Shown: positions 1-4,877 of the stretch, piece after piece
How positions within the stretch are numbered: the stretch's first letter is position 1
How the letters are laid out: each line of letters opens with the position of its first letter
NCBI GenBank assembly: GCA_012965485.1
Contig: DTSF01000189.1
Coordinates: forward strand, 2,881 to 9,228
Reading direction: 5' to 3'
DNA length: 6,348 nt
From: Dehalococcoidia bacterium
GTDB lineage: Bacteria; Chloroflexota; Dehalococcoidia; SAR202; UBA826
Translations under genes and position numbers: made by a program
Notes under the pieces: model-generated
Told to the model about the DNA's origin: nothing
The model's database searches: none
Seen by the model: only the letters and a program-made list of their open reading frames with translations

Positions 1-1
1 A

Positions 2-937
2 CCGGTAAATCAGGGACTGCTATGGAGTGGGTGGCTTGTTATTGCTTTGATTATTTTTGGCAGTGCCAATGCAACACACACTCACCCTTACTATTTGGTT
101 GCTGTAACAGTTCCACTGGCTGCAGTTATCGGGATAGGACTCTCGAGGTTAATAAATGGAAGTCGTAGCTCCGGCTATTATGCATGGTTGACTGTGGCGG
201 TTCTTATAACCGGGTTGCTGAGTCAGGTATACGGGGCGAATGAATATGTGTCAGAAATCACACTTGTATGTTTAACATTGGTTGCCTTTATTGGGCTTAT
301 TTTGGTTGGTAATGGAATCGTGAGGGGAATGAGGCAGGAACGATTGACTGCCTATGCAATTGCTCTAACCATTGGTGCTTTCGGGTTCGTGCCAGTCAAC
401 ATTTCTTGGGAGTCAGAAGGTAAGATGGTTATCCCTCCGAGAGTGGGCTTGATAGCTCCTCCCTACATTGCAAATAATATCGTTCCACCTGCAGGTTCAC
501 GGGTAGATGGAGTTACTACGAATTTTCCAATACGTGGAGATAAGTCCCAATTTTCGGAAAAAATTATCAACTACCTCCACACTGATTTTGACTTCTCCAA
601 TGGCGCAGCTATTCTGGCGACTCAGAGGGCAAGGGATGCGGCACCATTTATATTAGCGGATATCGACTGCATTGCCATTGGTGGATTTTCTGGTAGTGAC
701 CCGATATTTAACGTTGAAAAATTTAATCTGTTTGTGAATGAAGAGGGAGTGAAATATTTTTTTACAGGAGGAGATAGTAATCTACCAATTCGGCCGACGA
801 GACAAATAATAGGAGATGCCGGGGCGGGTCTACAATCAGGGGATGTTGTCGCCTATGTGCGATCCACATGGCATGATATATCTCATTTGGCCGATCTTCC
901 GAGAGGTACACTATTTAGTAATCCGATTCAACGATGA
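2..937 (+). CDS. YkcA/YkcB-like membrane mannosyltransferase (GT39 type), C-terminal part, 5' truncated by window edge
   Basis: The frame is open from base 2, so the gene enters from the left; 311 residues are visible. The fragment starts inside a hydrophobic helix and reaches the H-P-Y-Y motif (about residues 28-31), followed by the small-residue-rich helix typical of polyprenyl-phosphate-sugar-dependent GT39/ArnT-like transferases. Further helices lie near residues 26-50, 59-79, 86-107 and 115-136. The last 170 residues form a soluble domain with AILATQRARDAAPFIL (203-218), IGGFSGSDP (226-234) and VKYFFTGG (250-257). These match what I know of the extracytoplasmic C-terminal domain of YkcA/YkcB-type putative mannosyltransferases. 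Expected role: transfer of a lipid-linked sugar to a cell-surface acceptor outside the membrane. The N-terminal catalytic Asp region is outside the window, so donor and acceptor cannot be inferred. The stop is TGA, and I see no convincing terminator in the 80 bases after it. Confidence 0.85.
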   Translation, partial: PVNQGLLWSGWLVIALIIFGSANATHTHPYYLVAVTVPLAAVIGIGLSRLINGSRSSGYYAWLTVAVLITGLLSQVYGANEYVSEITLVCLTLVAFIGLILVGNGIVRGMRQERLTAYAIALTIGAFGFVPVNISWESEGKMVIPPRVGLIAPPYIANNIVPPAGSRVDGVTTNFPIRGDKSQFSEKIINYLHTDFDFSNGAAILATQRARDAAPFILADIDCIAIGGFSGSDPIFNVEKFNLFVNEEGVKYFFTGGDSNLPIRPTRQIIGDAGAGLQSGDVVAYVRSTWHDISHLADLPRGTLFSNPIQR

Positions 938-1018
938 CTTACATGAACTTATCAATAGCATGTAGTACCTCAGACTATTTAATTTATTAAGGCTTTCCGC
1001 CGGAATTAAAATAGAGAC

Positions 1019-1142
1019 ATGAACACCTACTTGCTACCACTGTGGTGGCAGATTCAAGGAATGGTGGCAGTCTCGCATTTCCCACCTCTTCAAATCCAAC
1101 AGCCCAGAAATCCTCTTAGCTGGGAACAAAAACGGTGTATAA
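1019..1142 (+). pseudogene. small CxxC (half zinc ribbon) protein gene, apparently frameshifted near its start
   Basis: From base 1023 an open frame reads TPTCYHCGGRFKEWWQSR and continues for 39 codons to TAA at 1140-1142. It looks coding: a C-x2-C-G-G-R-F knuckle, a Trp pair and a basic helix. It has no start in its own frame, because a TGA lies at 1020-1022. An ATG at 1019 with a weak AGAG upstream sits one base out of frame. Removing one A from the run after this ATG would give M-T-P-T-C-Y-H-C and a 41-residue protein. I therefore read it as a small gene with a single-base insertion, or as a base-calling or assembly error. It might also be the 3' end of a larger lost gene. The 86-codon frame starting at the same ATG looks non-coding. 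Function unknown; only one metal-binding Cys pair is visible. Confidence 0.35.
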
Positions 1143-1143
1143 T
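1138..1143 (+). promoter_or_regulatory. TATAAT -10 box of the truncated tRNA-Ala gene
   Basis: A perfect TATAAT, preceded directly by TG, lies 18 bases before the first base of the tRNA fragment at 1162, a normal distance for a tRNA promoter. No clear -35 hexamer is visible at 16-18 bp. It overlaps the stop codon of the preceding CxxC reading frame. Confidence 0.5.
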
Positions 1144-1161
1144 AGCCATTCACCATTATAT

Positions 1162-1209
1162 AGGGCTGTCGCTCAGTTGGAAGAGCGCTTCAATGGCATT
1201 GAAGAGGAC
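1162..1209 (+). pseudogene. tRNA-Ala(GGC) gene, 5' half only
   Basis: The sequence follows the tRNA cloverleaf up to the variable loop. It has an acceptor 5' strand (1162-1168), a D stem GCTC/GAGC (1171-1174, 1183-1186) with A14, the G18-G19 pair and A21 in place, and G26 at 1187. The anticodon stem is a perfect 5 bp, CTTCA/TGAAG (1188-1192, 1200-1204), around the loop ATGGCAT with U33, anticodon GGC (1195-1197) and A37. After AGG at 1205-1207 the similarity ends. There is no T arm with TTCRA and no complementary acceptor 3' strand, and I find no matching 3' half elsewhere in the window. The gene cannot give a normal tRNA. A cut within or just after the anticodon arm, followed at once by recombinase coding sequence, suggests the scar of a site-specific integration or a later deletion. 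Confidence 0.75.
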
Positions 1210-1365
1210 TATAACCAGATCGCCTTCGGCGGAAAAAGGTCACCACACCACCCCCCAATCAGTCATGAAATCGCAATAGATGAGTACCTATTAAGTCTCC
1301 ACAATCGCGGGTTGGGCAACAAACATATTGAGACCTCTGGGAATTTTCTCAGGCATTATATATGA
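1208..1365 (+). pseudogene. tyrosine recombinase (phage integrase) N-terminal fragment
   Basis: The frame running out of the half tRNA encodes YNQIAFGGKR and, after about ten more residues, IDEYLLSLHNRGLGNKHIE and NFLRHYI before TGA at 1363-1365. The pattern I-x2-Y-L-x2-L-x2-R-G-L-x4-I-x7-L-R-x-Y matches the first two helices of the SAM-like core-binding domain of XerC/XerD/phage integrases. Only about 50 residues remain; the catalytic domain with its R-H-R-Y residues is absent. No in-frame ATG is visible: the frame extends back through the tRNA half to a GTG at 1135, so the true start was lost or lay within the tRNA-overlapping attachment site. Recombinase genes next to their tRNA target are typical of integrative elements. 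This one is dead in its present form. Confidence 0.55.
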
Positions 1366-1409
1366 TGGGTTGCAACCACTTCGTACCTTCACTTCTGAGT
1401 GCGCCATGT

Positions 1410-1832
1410 CTACCCAGCATTGCCGTAGTAAATGTGCTCAGGCACAACAATAATCGCAGAGCGCCGGTCCTTTTGCACAGCCTGGTCGAACTCCTCCCAG
1501 TCAGGATGTTCTTTGCCGCTGCCTGCCCTATAAACTTCACGTAGGGTTAGCTTTAGCTCCTCTACGGGCGTAGCATCGGGGGACAATACCTGAGCGTGGC
1601 CTTCCAGCACGGCGTAATTACCCCAGTCACGCCGAGAGACCATCAACGAGCAGCGAGGATTACGTCTTAGGTTAGCTAGCTTGGCGCTGCCTGGGGAGAT
1701 TGTGAAGGCAACACCATTATTGACGACGCCCACAGTGACGATACTCATTTGGACGGCACCGTTCCTACGGAAGGTGGTGAATACTGCCTCATGGTTAAGT
1801 GCTACGATTTCCTCTATCTTGTCTAATTGCAT
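1410..1832 (-). CDS. PPOX-class split-barrel flavin/F420-dependent oxidoreductase
   Basis: A complete 140-residue protein, the normal length for small single-domain members of the pyridoxamine 5'-phosphate oxidase-like (PPOX) split-barrel superfamily, most like the family annotated as F420-dependent. Family-typical stretches are AVFTTFRRNGAVQMS (residues about 16-30), the cofactor-phosphate-binding region SAKLANLRRNPRCSLMV (about 49-65), YAVLEGHAQV (about 74-83), and the C-terminal strand IIVVPEHIYYG. Such proteins are cytosolic dimers that bind F420, FMN or sometimes heme; the substrate cannot be told from sequence. The start is well fixed by AAGGAG five bases upstream of the ATG. The gene stands alone between remnants on the opposite strand. 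Its leader shares a 19-nt motif (1842-1860) with the leader of the membrane-protein gene starting at 3208. Codon use and protein integrity look normal, so I think it is functional. Confidence 0.85.
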   Translation of the reverse strand: MQLDKIEEIVALNHEAVFTTFRRNGAVQMSIVTVGVVNNGVAFTISPGSAKLANLRRNPRCSLMVSRRDWGNYAVLEGHAQVLSPDATPVEELKLTLREVYRAGSGKEHPDWEEFDQAVQKDRRSAIIVVPEHIYYGNAG

Positions 1833-1841
1833 GCAATCTCC

Positions 1842-1860
1842 TTAGCTTATTTTCCAATCA
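1842..1860 (-). promoter_or_regulatory. leader motif shared with the gene starting at 3208 (copy 1)
   Basis: On the - strand this reads TGATTGGAAAATAAGCTAA, directly before the AAGGAG of the oxidoreductase gene. The second copy (3209-3227) differs at 3 of 19 positions, all transitions. A GATAAA hexamer lies upstream of both. It may be an operator or a shared 5'-UTR element; chance is not excluded. Confidence 0.35.
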
Positions 1861-2052
1861 CTTTCTTTATCCCACCTTACCATCCATTTCGTAGAGGTAT
1901 GTGAACCGATAGAGGAAGAAGCCGACCCCGATAATGTGGCTCAACTAACACCCACTCCACAGCCTGTAGAAGAAGAACCTGTGGAGGACAGAATCGAAGA
2001 ACTTGAACGACAAATCGTTAAGTTAACAGCTCAAATAGCGGCACTTCAGTAG
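1846..2052 (+). pseudogene. C-terminal remnant of a coiled-coil protein gene
   Basis: An open frame without a usable ATG runs to TAG at 2050-2052. It follows an in-frame TAG at 1843-1845. From about 1912 its translation has a biased, clearly protein-like composition: an acidic Pro/Glu/Thr-rich linker (EEEADPDN, TPTPQPVEEEPVED) followed by a heptad-patterned helix, RIEELERQIVKLTAQIAALQ, ending at the stop. The strong hairpin at 2061-2083 follows 8 bases later. The arrangement (linker, leucine-zipper-like tail, stop, hairpin) is that of the 3' end of a gene whose upstream part was lost, probably by a deletion near 1850-1910. Parent function unknown; such tails are common oligomerisation elements. 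Confidence 0.5.
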
Positions 2053-2060
2053 TTATTACG

Positions 2061-2083
2061 GGTAGCGTCACTGGGACGCTACC
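2061..2083. terminator. strong 9-bp hairpin between converging genes, terminator-like without a T tract
   Basis: GGTAGCGTC, loop ACTGG, GACGCTACC: a perfect 9-bp inverted repeat, with a possible tenth G-T pair. It lies between the stop of the coiled-coil remnant (+ strand) and the end of the lipoprotein gene (- strand). Neither flank has a run of T, so it may be a factor-dependent terminator or an mRNA 3'-end stabiliser. Confidence 0.55.
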
Positions 2084-2171
2084 TCACATGCTGCGGGCAG
2101 GTCAACAAAACTTGGACCCTGACGCCCTGCTTGCAAAGCCCCGCTGAATCCCTCTTATACGATATAAACCG

Positions 2172-2933
2172 TCAGGGACTGTCAACAATGGGGAGTTCGG
2201 TCCAACATGATTGACCGTTAGGGCCATTTACTGGAATTAATATGTCAAGATTGGTTAGTCTATCGAAGTTTTCCATACGAATCTTGCTGAGTTCAGCCTT
2301 AATTACAGAAAACGCATCGTCTTCCACATAAAGTAATGGGCAGTAATGGGCTGGAAGAGTTTGCCCCCCCTCGTTAACAACTGAACTACGAAGACCTAGC
2401 TCAACAAGAGCTGACACACCATTTCCGAATACATCACTAGCAGTCGCGATTGGTAACCCAGCTTCGACAGAATCCCCAACTTTAACCTGTACATCAACGA
2501 CATGTTCTACTTCCCAGACCGTTGATTCTGTTCCATCAGTTGACAACCACACCGAGAAATCACCAGACCATACGGTGCTTATGCCGACTACATAGCCCGT
2601 CACCGGTCCCAGTGCTGGTGTACCAGCTGGCACAGTGAATTTCCACTGAGGTGATAACATTTCGGGATTGTGTGGCTTTGGCATCCCGAAGCCAGTAAAT
2701 GTTCTAAATTCTAGAGCGTTTTCTTGTTGATTTTCTAGAAGTGGACCTGCTGCTTACACTGCTGACACCTCTACAGGTAACGAAGTGAAAAGCCCCCATG
2801 GGGGTTGGGTTGAGCTAGGTGCAGCGGCAGCAGTAGCTACAGCGTCATCGTCAGAAGGACTACAAGCAATCACCACCGCAAGCAGCACGAATCCCAGAGC
2901 CAGTAATGTCTTGTGTCTTATGCCAGCTAACAT
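2172..2933 (-). pseudogene. secreted lipoprotein with degenerate M23-like domain, interrupted by an in-frame TAA
   Basis: The start at 2933 has AGAGG seven bases upstream. A type II signal peptide follows (basic LAGIRHK, a hydrophobic core, lipobox VIAC with Cys24) and then a Ser/Asp/Ala-rich linker. After 59 codons a TAA (2754-2756) interrupts the frame, which then continues unbroken in the same frame for 193 more residues to TGA at 2172-2174. The post-stop part includes EFRTFTGFG, NPEMLSPQW, VPAGTPALGPVTGYVV and HVVDVQVKVGDSVEAGLPIA. The last two resemble the beta-barrel core of M23 peptidases, but the second H-x-H site reads SALVELGL, so the domain would be catalytically dead. The internal ATG at 2684 has no Shine-Dalgarno and lies inside protein-like sequence, so it is unlikely to be a separate start. 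A GTG at 3002 overlaps the upstream stop (GTGA) and would add 23 residues before the signal peptide. Pseudogene is the simplest reading; readthrough is possible but unsupported. Confidence 0.65.
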
Positions 2934-2998
2934 GGGCCTGCCTCTGGGGGCAGTATAGACGATACGATTATCTGCCGTATCTTGCTGGCCTGATTTTG

Positions 2999-3208
2999 TC
3001 ACCCCGCCTTACGTTCCTGTCGGCAGGCCCACACTGAACCCGCAAACAGTCCCAATGCTAGGACGATGAGGACTACAGCCTCTCCCAGGTGTCTACCACC
3101 ACCATTATTGATGAGGTGTTGGAGGTGAATTCCACCCAACAGTGCCGCCGTCAAGGATATCAGCCCCAACGCCACGCTAGTGAGTAGTAGTCTGCGGTTC
3201 CTGTTCAT
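2999..3208 (-). CDS. small two-helix membrane protein, unknown function
   Basis: A 69-residue protein with a basic N-terminus (MNRNRR), a first membrane helix at about residues 7-27, a short Gly/His/Asn-rich loop (HLINNGGGRH) and a second helix at about 42-61, followed by a basic tail (CRQERKAG). Charge distribution predicts both ends in the cytoplasm and the loop outside. The start is preceded by AGG and, further up, GGAG. Its TGA overlaps a GTG at 3002 in the downstream lipoprotein frame, and the two probably form one transcript. A promoter-like pair lies just upstream (3234-3261), with a 12-bp perfect palindrome over its -10 region. I do not recognise the family. Confidence 0.6.
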   Translation of the reverse strand: MNRNRRLLLTSVALGLISLTAALLGGIHLQHLINNGGGRHLGEAVVLIVLALGLFAGSVWACRQERKAG

Positions 3209-3227
3209 TTAACCTATTCTCCAATCA
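3209..3227 (-). promoter_or_regulatory. leader motif shared with the oxidoreductase gene (copy 2)
   Basis: On the - strand this reads TGATTGGAGAATAGGTTAA, directly abutting the ATG at 3208. It matches 16 of 19 bases of the motif at 1842-1860, with only transitions differing. Confidence 0.35.
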
Positions 3228-3261
3228 GATAAATTTATCGAATCTACCACTATGTTAACAA
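3228..3261 (-). promoter_or_regulatory. sigma70-like promoter with palindromic operator candidate for the 3208-2172 unit
   Basis: On the - strand TTGTTA (3256-3261), a 16-bp spacer and GATAAA (3234-3239) form a reasonable -35/-10 pair. Transcription would start about 19 bases before the ATG at 3208. A 12-bp perfect palindrome, GATAAATTTATC (3228-3239), covers the -10 box and the expected start site, a position suited to a repressor. Prediction from sequence only. Confidence 0.4.
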
Positions 3262-3275
3262 GTTCGCCTAAGCAA

Positions 3276-3341
3276 ATTGAAGGGGGTTGGTCCTTCGGCT
3301 TATCCACACAATGGAGCCTACTGCTCCACACAAACTTGAAA
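3276..3341 (+). repeat. intergenic leader repeat, copy 1 (degenerate, no start)
   Basis: Begins ATTGAAGGGGGTTGGTCC, like copy 5, and continues through TGGAGCCTACTGCTCCAC, matching GAGCCTATCGCCAC of copy 5, to TTGAAA. The GAAGGG/TCCTTC arms can form a small hairpin. It lacks the GGAGG end and runs straight into copy 2, so it looks like a truncated unit. Confidence 0.5.
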
Positions 3342-3342
3342 A

Positions 3343-3420
3343 GTCTGTCGTCCCTTCCACCCTCAATAGACTATAGCCTATTGTCCACACATCATTTTGA
3401 ATACTATTTGGAGGCATCTT
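3343..3420 (+). repeat. intergenic leader repeat, copy 2
   Basis: Aligns with copies 4 and 5: TCGTCCC, then CCTATTGTCCACACATC, ATTTTGAATAC, and TTGGAGG as a ribosome-binding end at 3409-3414. TTGTCCACACATCATTTTGA differs from the copy 4 segment at two positions. The ATG next to GGAGG in copies 3 and 4 is replaced by CATC, so the nearest in-frame start is 21 bases on, at 3436. Confidence 0.6.
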
Positions 3421-3435
3421 TTTACTCGTGATTCT

Positions 3436-3576
3436 ATGATTTGGTGGGTAATAAAAACCTTCCATAAAAACCGGAAGCGATACCCATCATTGTTCAATAA
3501 GACCGAGAATTCGAAAATTAAGTTTGTCAGGTTGCGTTCTCGAAAAGAGGTTGAATATTTTCTTTCTCAGCTTTGA
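3436..3576 (+). CDS. 46-residue hypothetical ORF between leader repeats 2 and 3
   Basis: ATG at 3436, TGA at 3574-3576. The product begins MIWWVIKTFHKNRKRYP and ends with a plausible amphipathic helix, FVRLRSRKEVEYFLSQL. It fills the space between the second and third leader repeats, as the longer genes do between the later ones, and leader 3 begins a few bases after its stop, which argues for a real (perhaps decayed) cassette gene. Against it: GGAGG lies 21 bases before the ATG, too far for efficient initiation, and the ORF is short enough to be chance. The frame is open back to 3370, so an upstream non-ATG start is possible. No Cys/His knuckle and no recognised family. Confidence 0.3.
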   Translation: MIWWVIKTFHKNRKRYPSLFNKTENSKIKFVRLRSRKEVEYFLSQL

Positions 3577-3579
3577 ATC

Positions 3580-3673
3580 TTTGACCCGTTGCTCCTTTTG
3601 CTCACCAATAAACGTCAGCCTTTGTCCGCACAAGATTTTGAATTATCTATAATGGCGCTGGGAGGATGGTATG
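3580..3673 (+). repeat. intergenic leader repeat, copy 3 (drives the 367-residue knuckle protein)
   Basis: Shares CTCACCAA with copy 5, then AGCCTTTGTCCGCAC and GATTTTGAATTATC with copy 4. From 3634 onwards it is nearly identical to copy 4, through the -10 box, the ribosome binding site and the first 11 codons (68 of 70 bases). Confidence 0.7.
3648..3665 (+). promoter_or_regulatory. TATAAT box and GGAGG of the 3671 gene
   Basis: TATAAT at 3648-3653 and GGAGG at 3661-3665, five bases before the ATG at 3671. A start about 7 bases after the -10 would leave only some 11 nt of leader, barely covering the ribosome binding site. No good -35 is seen at 16-18 bp; TTGTCC lies 20 bp upstream. The same layout recurs at 4852-4869. 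Confidence 0.5.
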
Positions 3674-4774
3674 ACTTCACAGACGAGATGTTGGTGTGGA
3701 CATGAGTTTAGACGACATTATTTTTTTTCTTGTAATCTTTGCGACCAACATTCCCCATCAAAATGCTGGTGTGGACACCACATTAGGTACCATCGCAATG
3801 AAAGGTGCACTCTGTGCTTTAAACAAAAGAAAAACGGACAGCACATTTTCACCATTATTGAATACCGCATATGTGAGTGTAGGCACCGTAGGGAGTTTCA
3901 CGAAGAAATTTATAGCGGCGATGAGCACGAACAGAGAGAGTGCACTCGCTGCCAAAGTTGCCTCCAATACATACCTTTGTTCCCATATGCCTACAAACCT
4001 CTGGAGCCTCCTCTAGCTGTTAGTAGTACTAATAAAATTAGTAGAGACAAATTGGACAAATTTCTATTGATTACGCCAGATAGCAGGGTAGTGAATCTCA
4101 AAGATGATGGTAGTTGGGAATACCTAACATTTGCTCAGTCGAGTCTAGACACGTTGCAAGCCATTAAACAAACTCCTGCTGCCCTCAAGTTTTTTCATGG
4201 TCTGTTCGATATAGTCGGTGTCAGGGTTTTAGACACAGGGGAGACATTTACCTGCGTGCAGACTGACACAGGAATCGAGTTCATCGATGGCATAAACGAA
4301 AACAGCGTAGGCTACACTGTTCAGATATACGCCTACCAAGCCGAGAGACTTGCCAGGTATCTGCAGACAGAAGACATCGATGAAATTGAACAATACCGAG
4401 TCGTTAGAAGTTTGTATGAGCCCATGACCTCAGCAGCATTGAAGAACACTGGGGTACTGTGGTTCATGAACAATCCCTTAATCAGCCTTCTTGTAAATAG
4501 GAAACGAGTGGTACATATTGAGTTGCGCTCTCCAGACCCAGAGCAGGAAAATCACGTCTATTACACTCTATTCGGTGTGTCCAACAAGTGGCTGATTTTG
4601 GATGGACATCATGGCACTCCAGATAGGATGCTCAGTATGAACCATCTCGATGTTTTAGAAATGTGTAGACATGTCACAACCACTCTGAGAACTGAGGGGT
4701 GGATAGGATGGATTAGATTAGCCAAGTGGTACGTTGGGTGGCGAAAGAAAGTTCAAAGCAATCTGAGCAACTGA
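3671..4774 (+). CDS. protein with three N-terminal C-x-C-G-H/H/CxxC zinc-knuckle repeats and a C-terminal domain of unknown function
   Basis: 367 residues, with the start fixed by GGAGG five bases upstream and shared with the paralog at 4875. The N-terminus carries three putative metal sites. Repeat 1 (C7, C9, H11, H16, C21, C24) and repeat 2 (C32, C34, H36, H41, C46, C49) have identical spacing, C-x-C-G-H-x4-H-x4-C-x2-C. Repeat 3 (C68, C70, H72, H77, C91, C94) has a 13-residue insert before the last CxxC and lacks the Gly. Six Cys/His ligands per repeat suggest one zinc plus spare ligands, or a tight cluster. Residues about 125-350 form a soluble alpha/beta domain (IVGVRVLDTGETFTCV, DYTVQI-like strand YTVQIYAYQAERLARYL, VYYTLFGVSNKWLILDG). 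It faintly recalls SCP2-type folds, but I cannot assign it. No signal peptide or membrane helix is seen, so it is presumably cytosolic. Repeat 2 is closer to the paralog's single knuckle than repeat 1 is, in spite of the near-identical leader. Confidence 0.8.
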   Translation: MTSQTRCWCGHEFRRHYFFSCNLCDQHSPSKCWCGHHIRYHRNERCTLCFKQKKNGQHIFTIIEYRICECRHRREFHEEIYSGDEHEQRECTRCQSCLQYIPLFPYAYKPLEPPLAVSSTNKISRDKLDKFLLITPDSRVVNLKDDGSWEYLTFAQSSLDTLQAIKQTPAALKFFHGLFDIVGVRVLDTGETFTCVQTDTGIEFIDGINENSVGYTVQIYAYQAERLARYLQTEDIDEIEQYRVVRSLYEPMTSAALKNTGVLWFMNNPLISLLVNRKRVVHIELRSPDPEQENHVYYTLFGVSNKWLILDGHHGTPDRMLSMNHLDVLEMCRHVTTTLRTEGWIGWIRLAKWYVGWRKKVQSNLSN

Positions 4775-4780
4775 TTCTTA

Positions 4781-4877
4781 ATCACTAAAGGGGTTCGTCT
4801 TTCCGCCTACTCATTCAGAGAACCATTGGCCACACATGATTTTGAATTATCTATAATGGCGCTGGGAGGATGGTATG
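4781..4877 (+). repeat. intergenic leader repeat, copy 4 (drives the 184-residue knuckle protein)
   Basis: Starts 6 bases after the stop of the preceding gene with AAAGGGGTTCGTCTTT, whose ends can pair weakly. It continues with CATTGGCCACACATG, TTTTGAATTATC, TATAAT, GGGAGG and ATG. Copies 3 and 4 carry about 12 extra bases, including TATAAT, between TTGAA and GGAGG relative to copies 2 and 5. Confidence 0.7.
4852..4869 (+). promoter_or_regulatory. TATAAT box and GGAGG of the 4875 gene
   Basis: TATAAT at 4852-4857 and GGAGG at 4865-4869, with exactly the same spacing to the ATG (4875) as upstream of 3671. TTGGCC lies 20 bp before the -10, a poor -35. If active, each knuckle gene has its own promoter although the genes are in tandem. 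Confidence 0.5.

Noticed and set aside
1019..1279. 86-codon + frame from ATG 1019
   Set aside because: Runs through the half tRNA, has no protein-like pattern, and competes with the better CxxC frame and the recombinase-like frame.
1368..1377. GGTTGCAACC palindrome as a recombination core site
   Set aside because: Ten bases is short enough to be chance and no second copy is seen in the window.
1349..1544. Short frames on both strands at the end of the oxidoreductase gene
   Set aside because: Overlap the well-supported oxidoreductase gene or its end in other frames, with no ribosome binding site or family features.
3254..3300. Integron attC-like site (GTTAAC followed by a hairpin)
   Set aside because: No paired R'/R'' core sites or L boxes in the expected arrangement, and no IntI in the window.
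3268..3465. 65-codon - strand frame
   Set aside because: Lies across leader repeats 1 and 2, has no Shine-Dalgarno and reads as the complement of repeated non-coding sequence.
3696..4016. 106-codon + frame and a 69-codon - frame (3758-3967) inside the knuckle gene
   Set aside because: Shadows of the 3671-4774 gene, whose start, repeats and paralog are clear.
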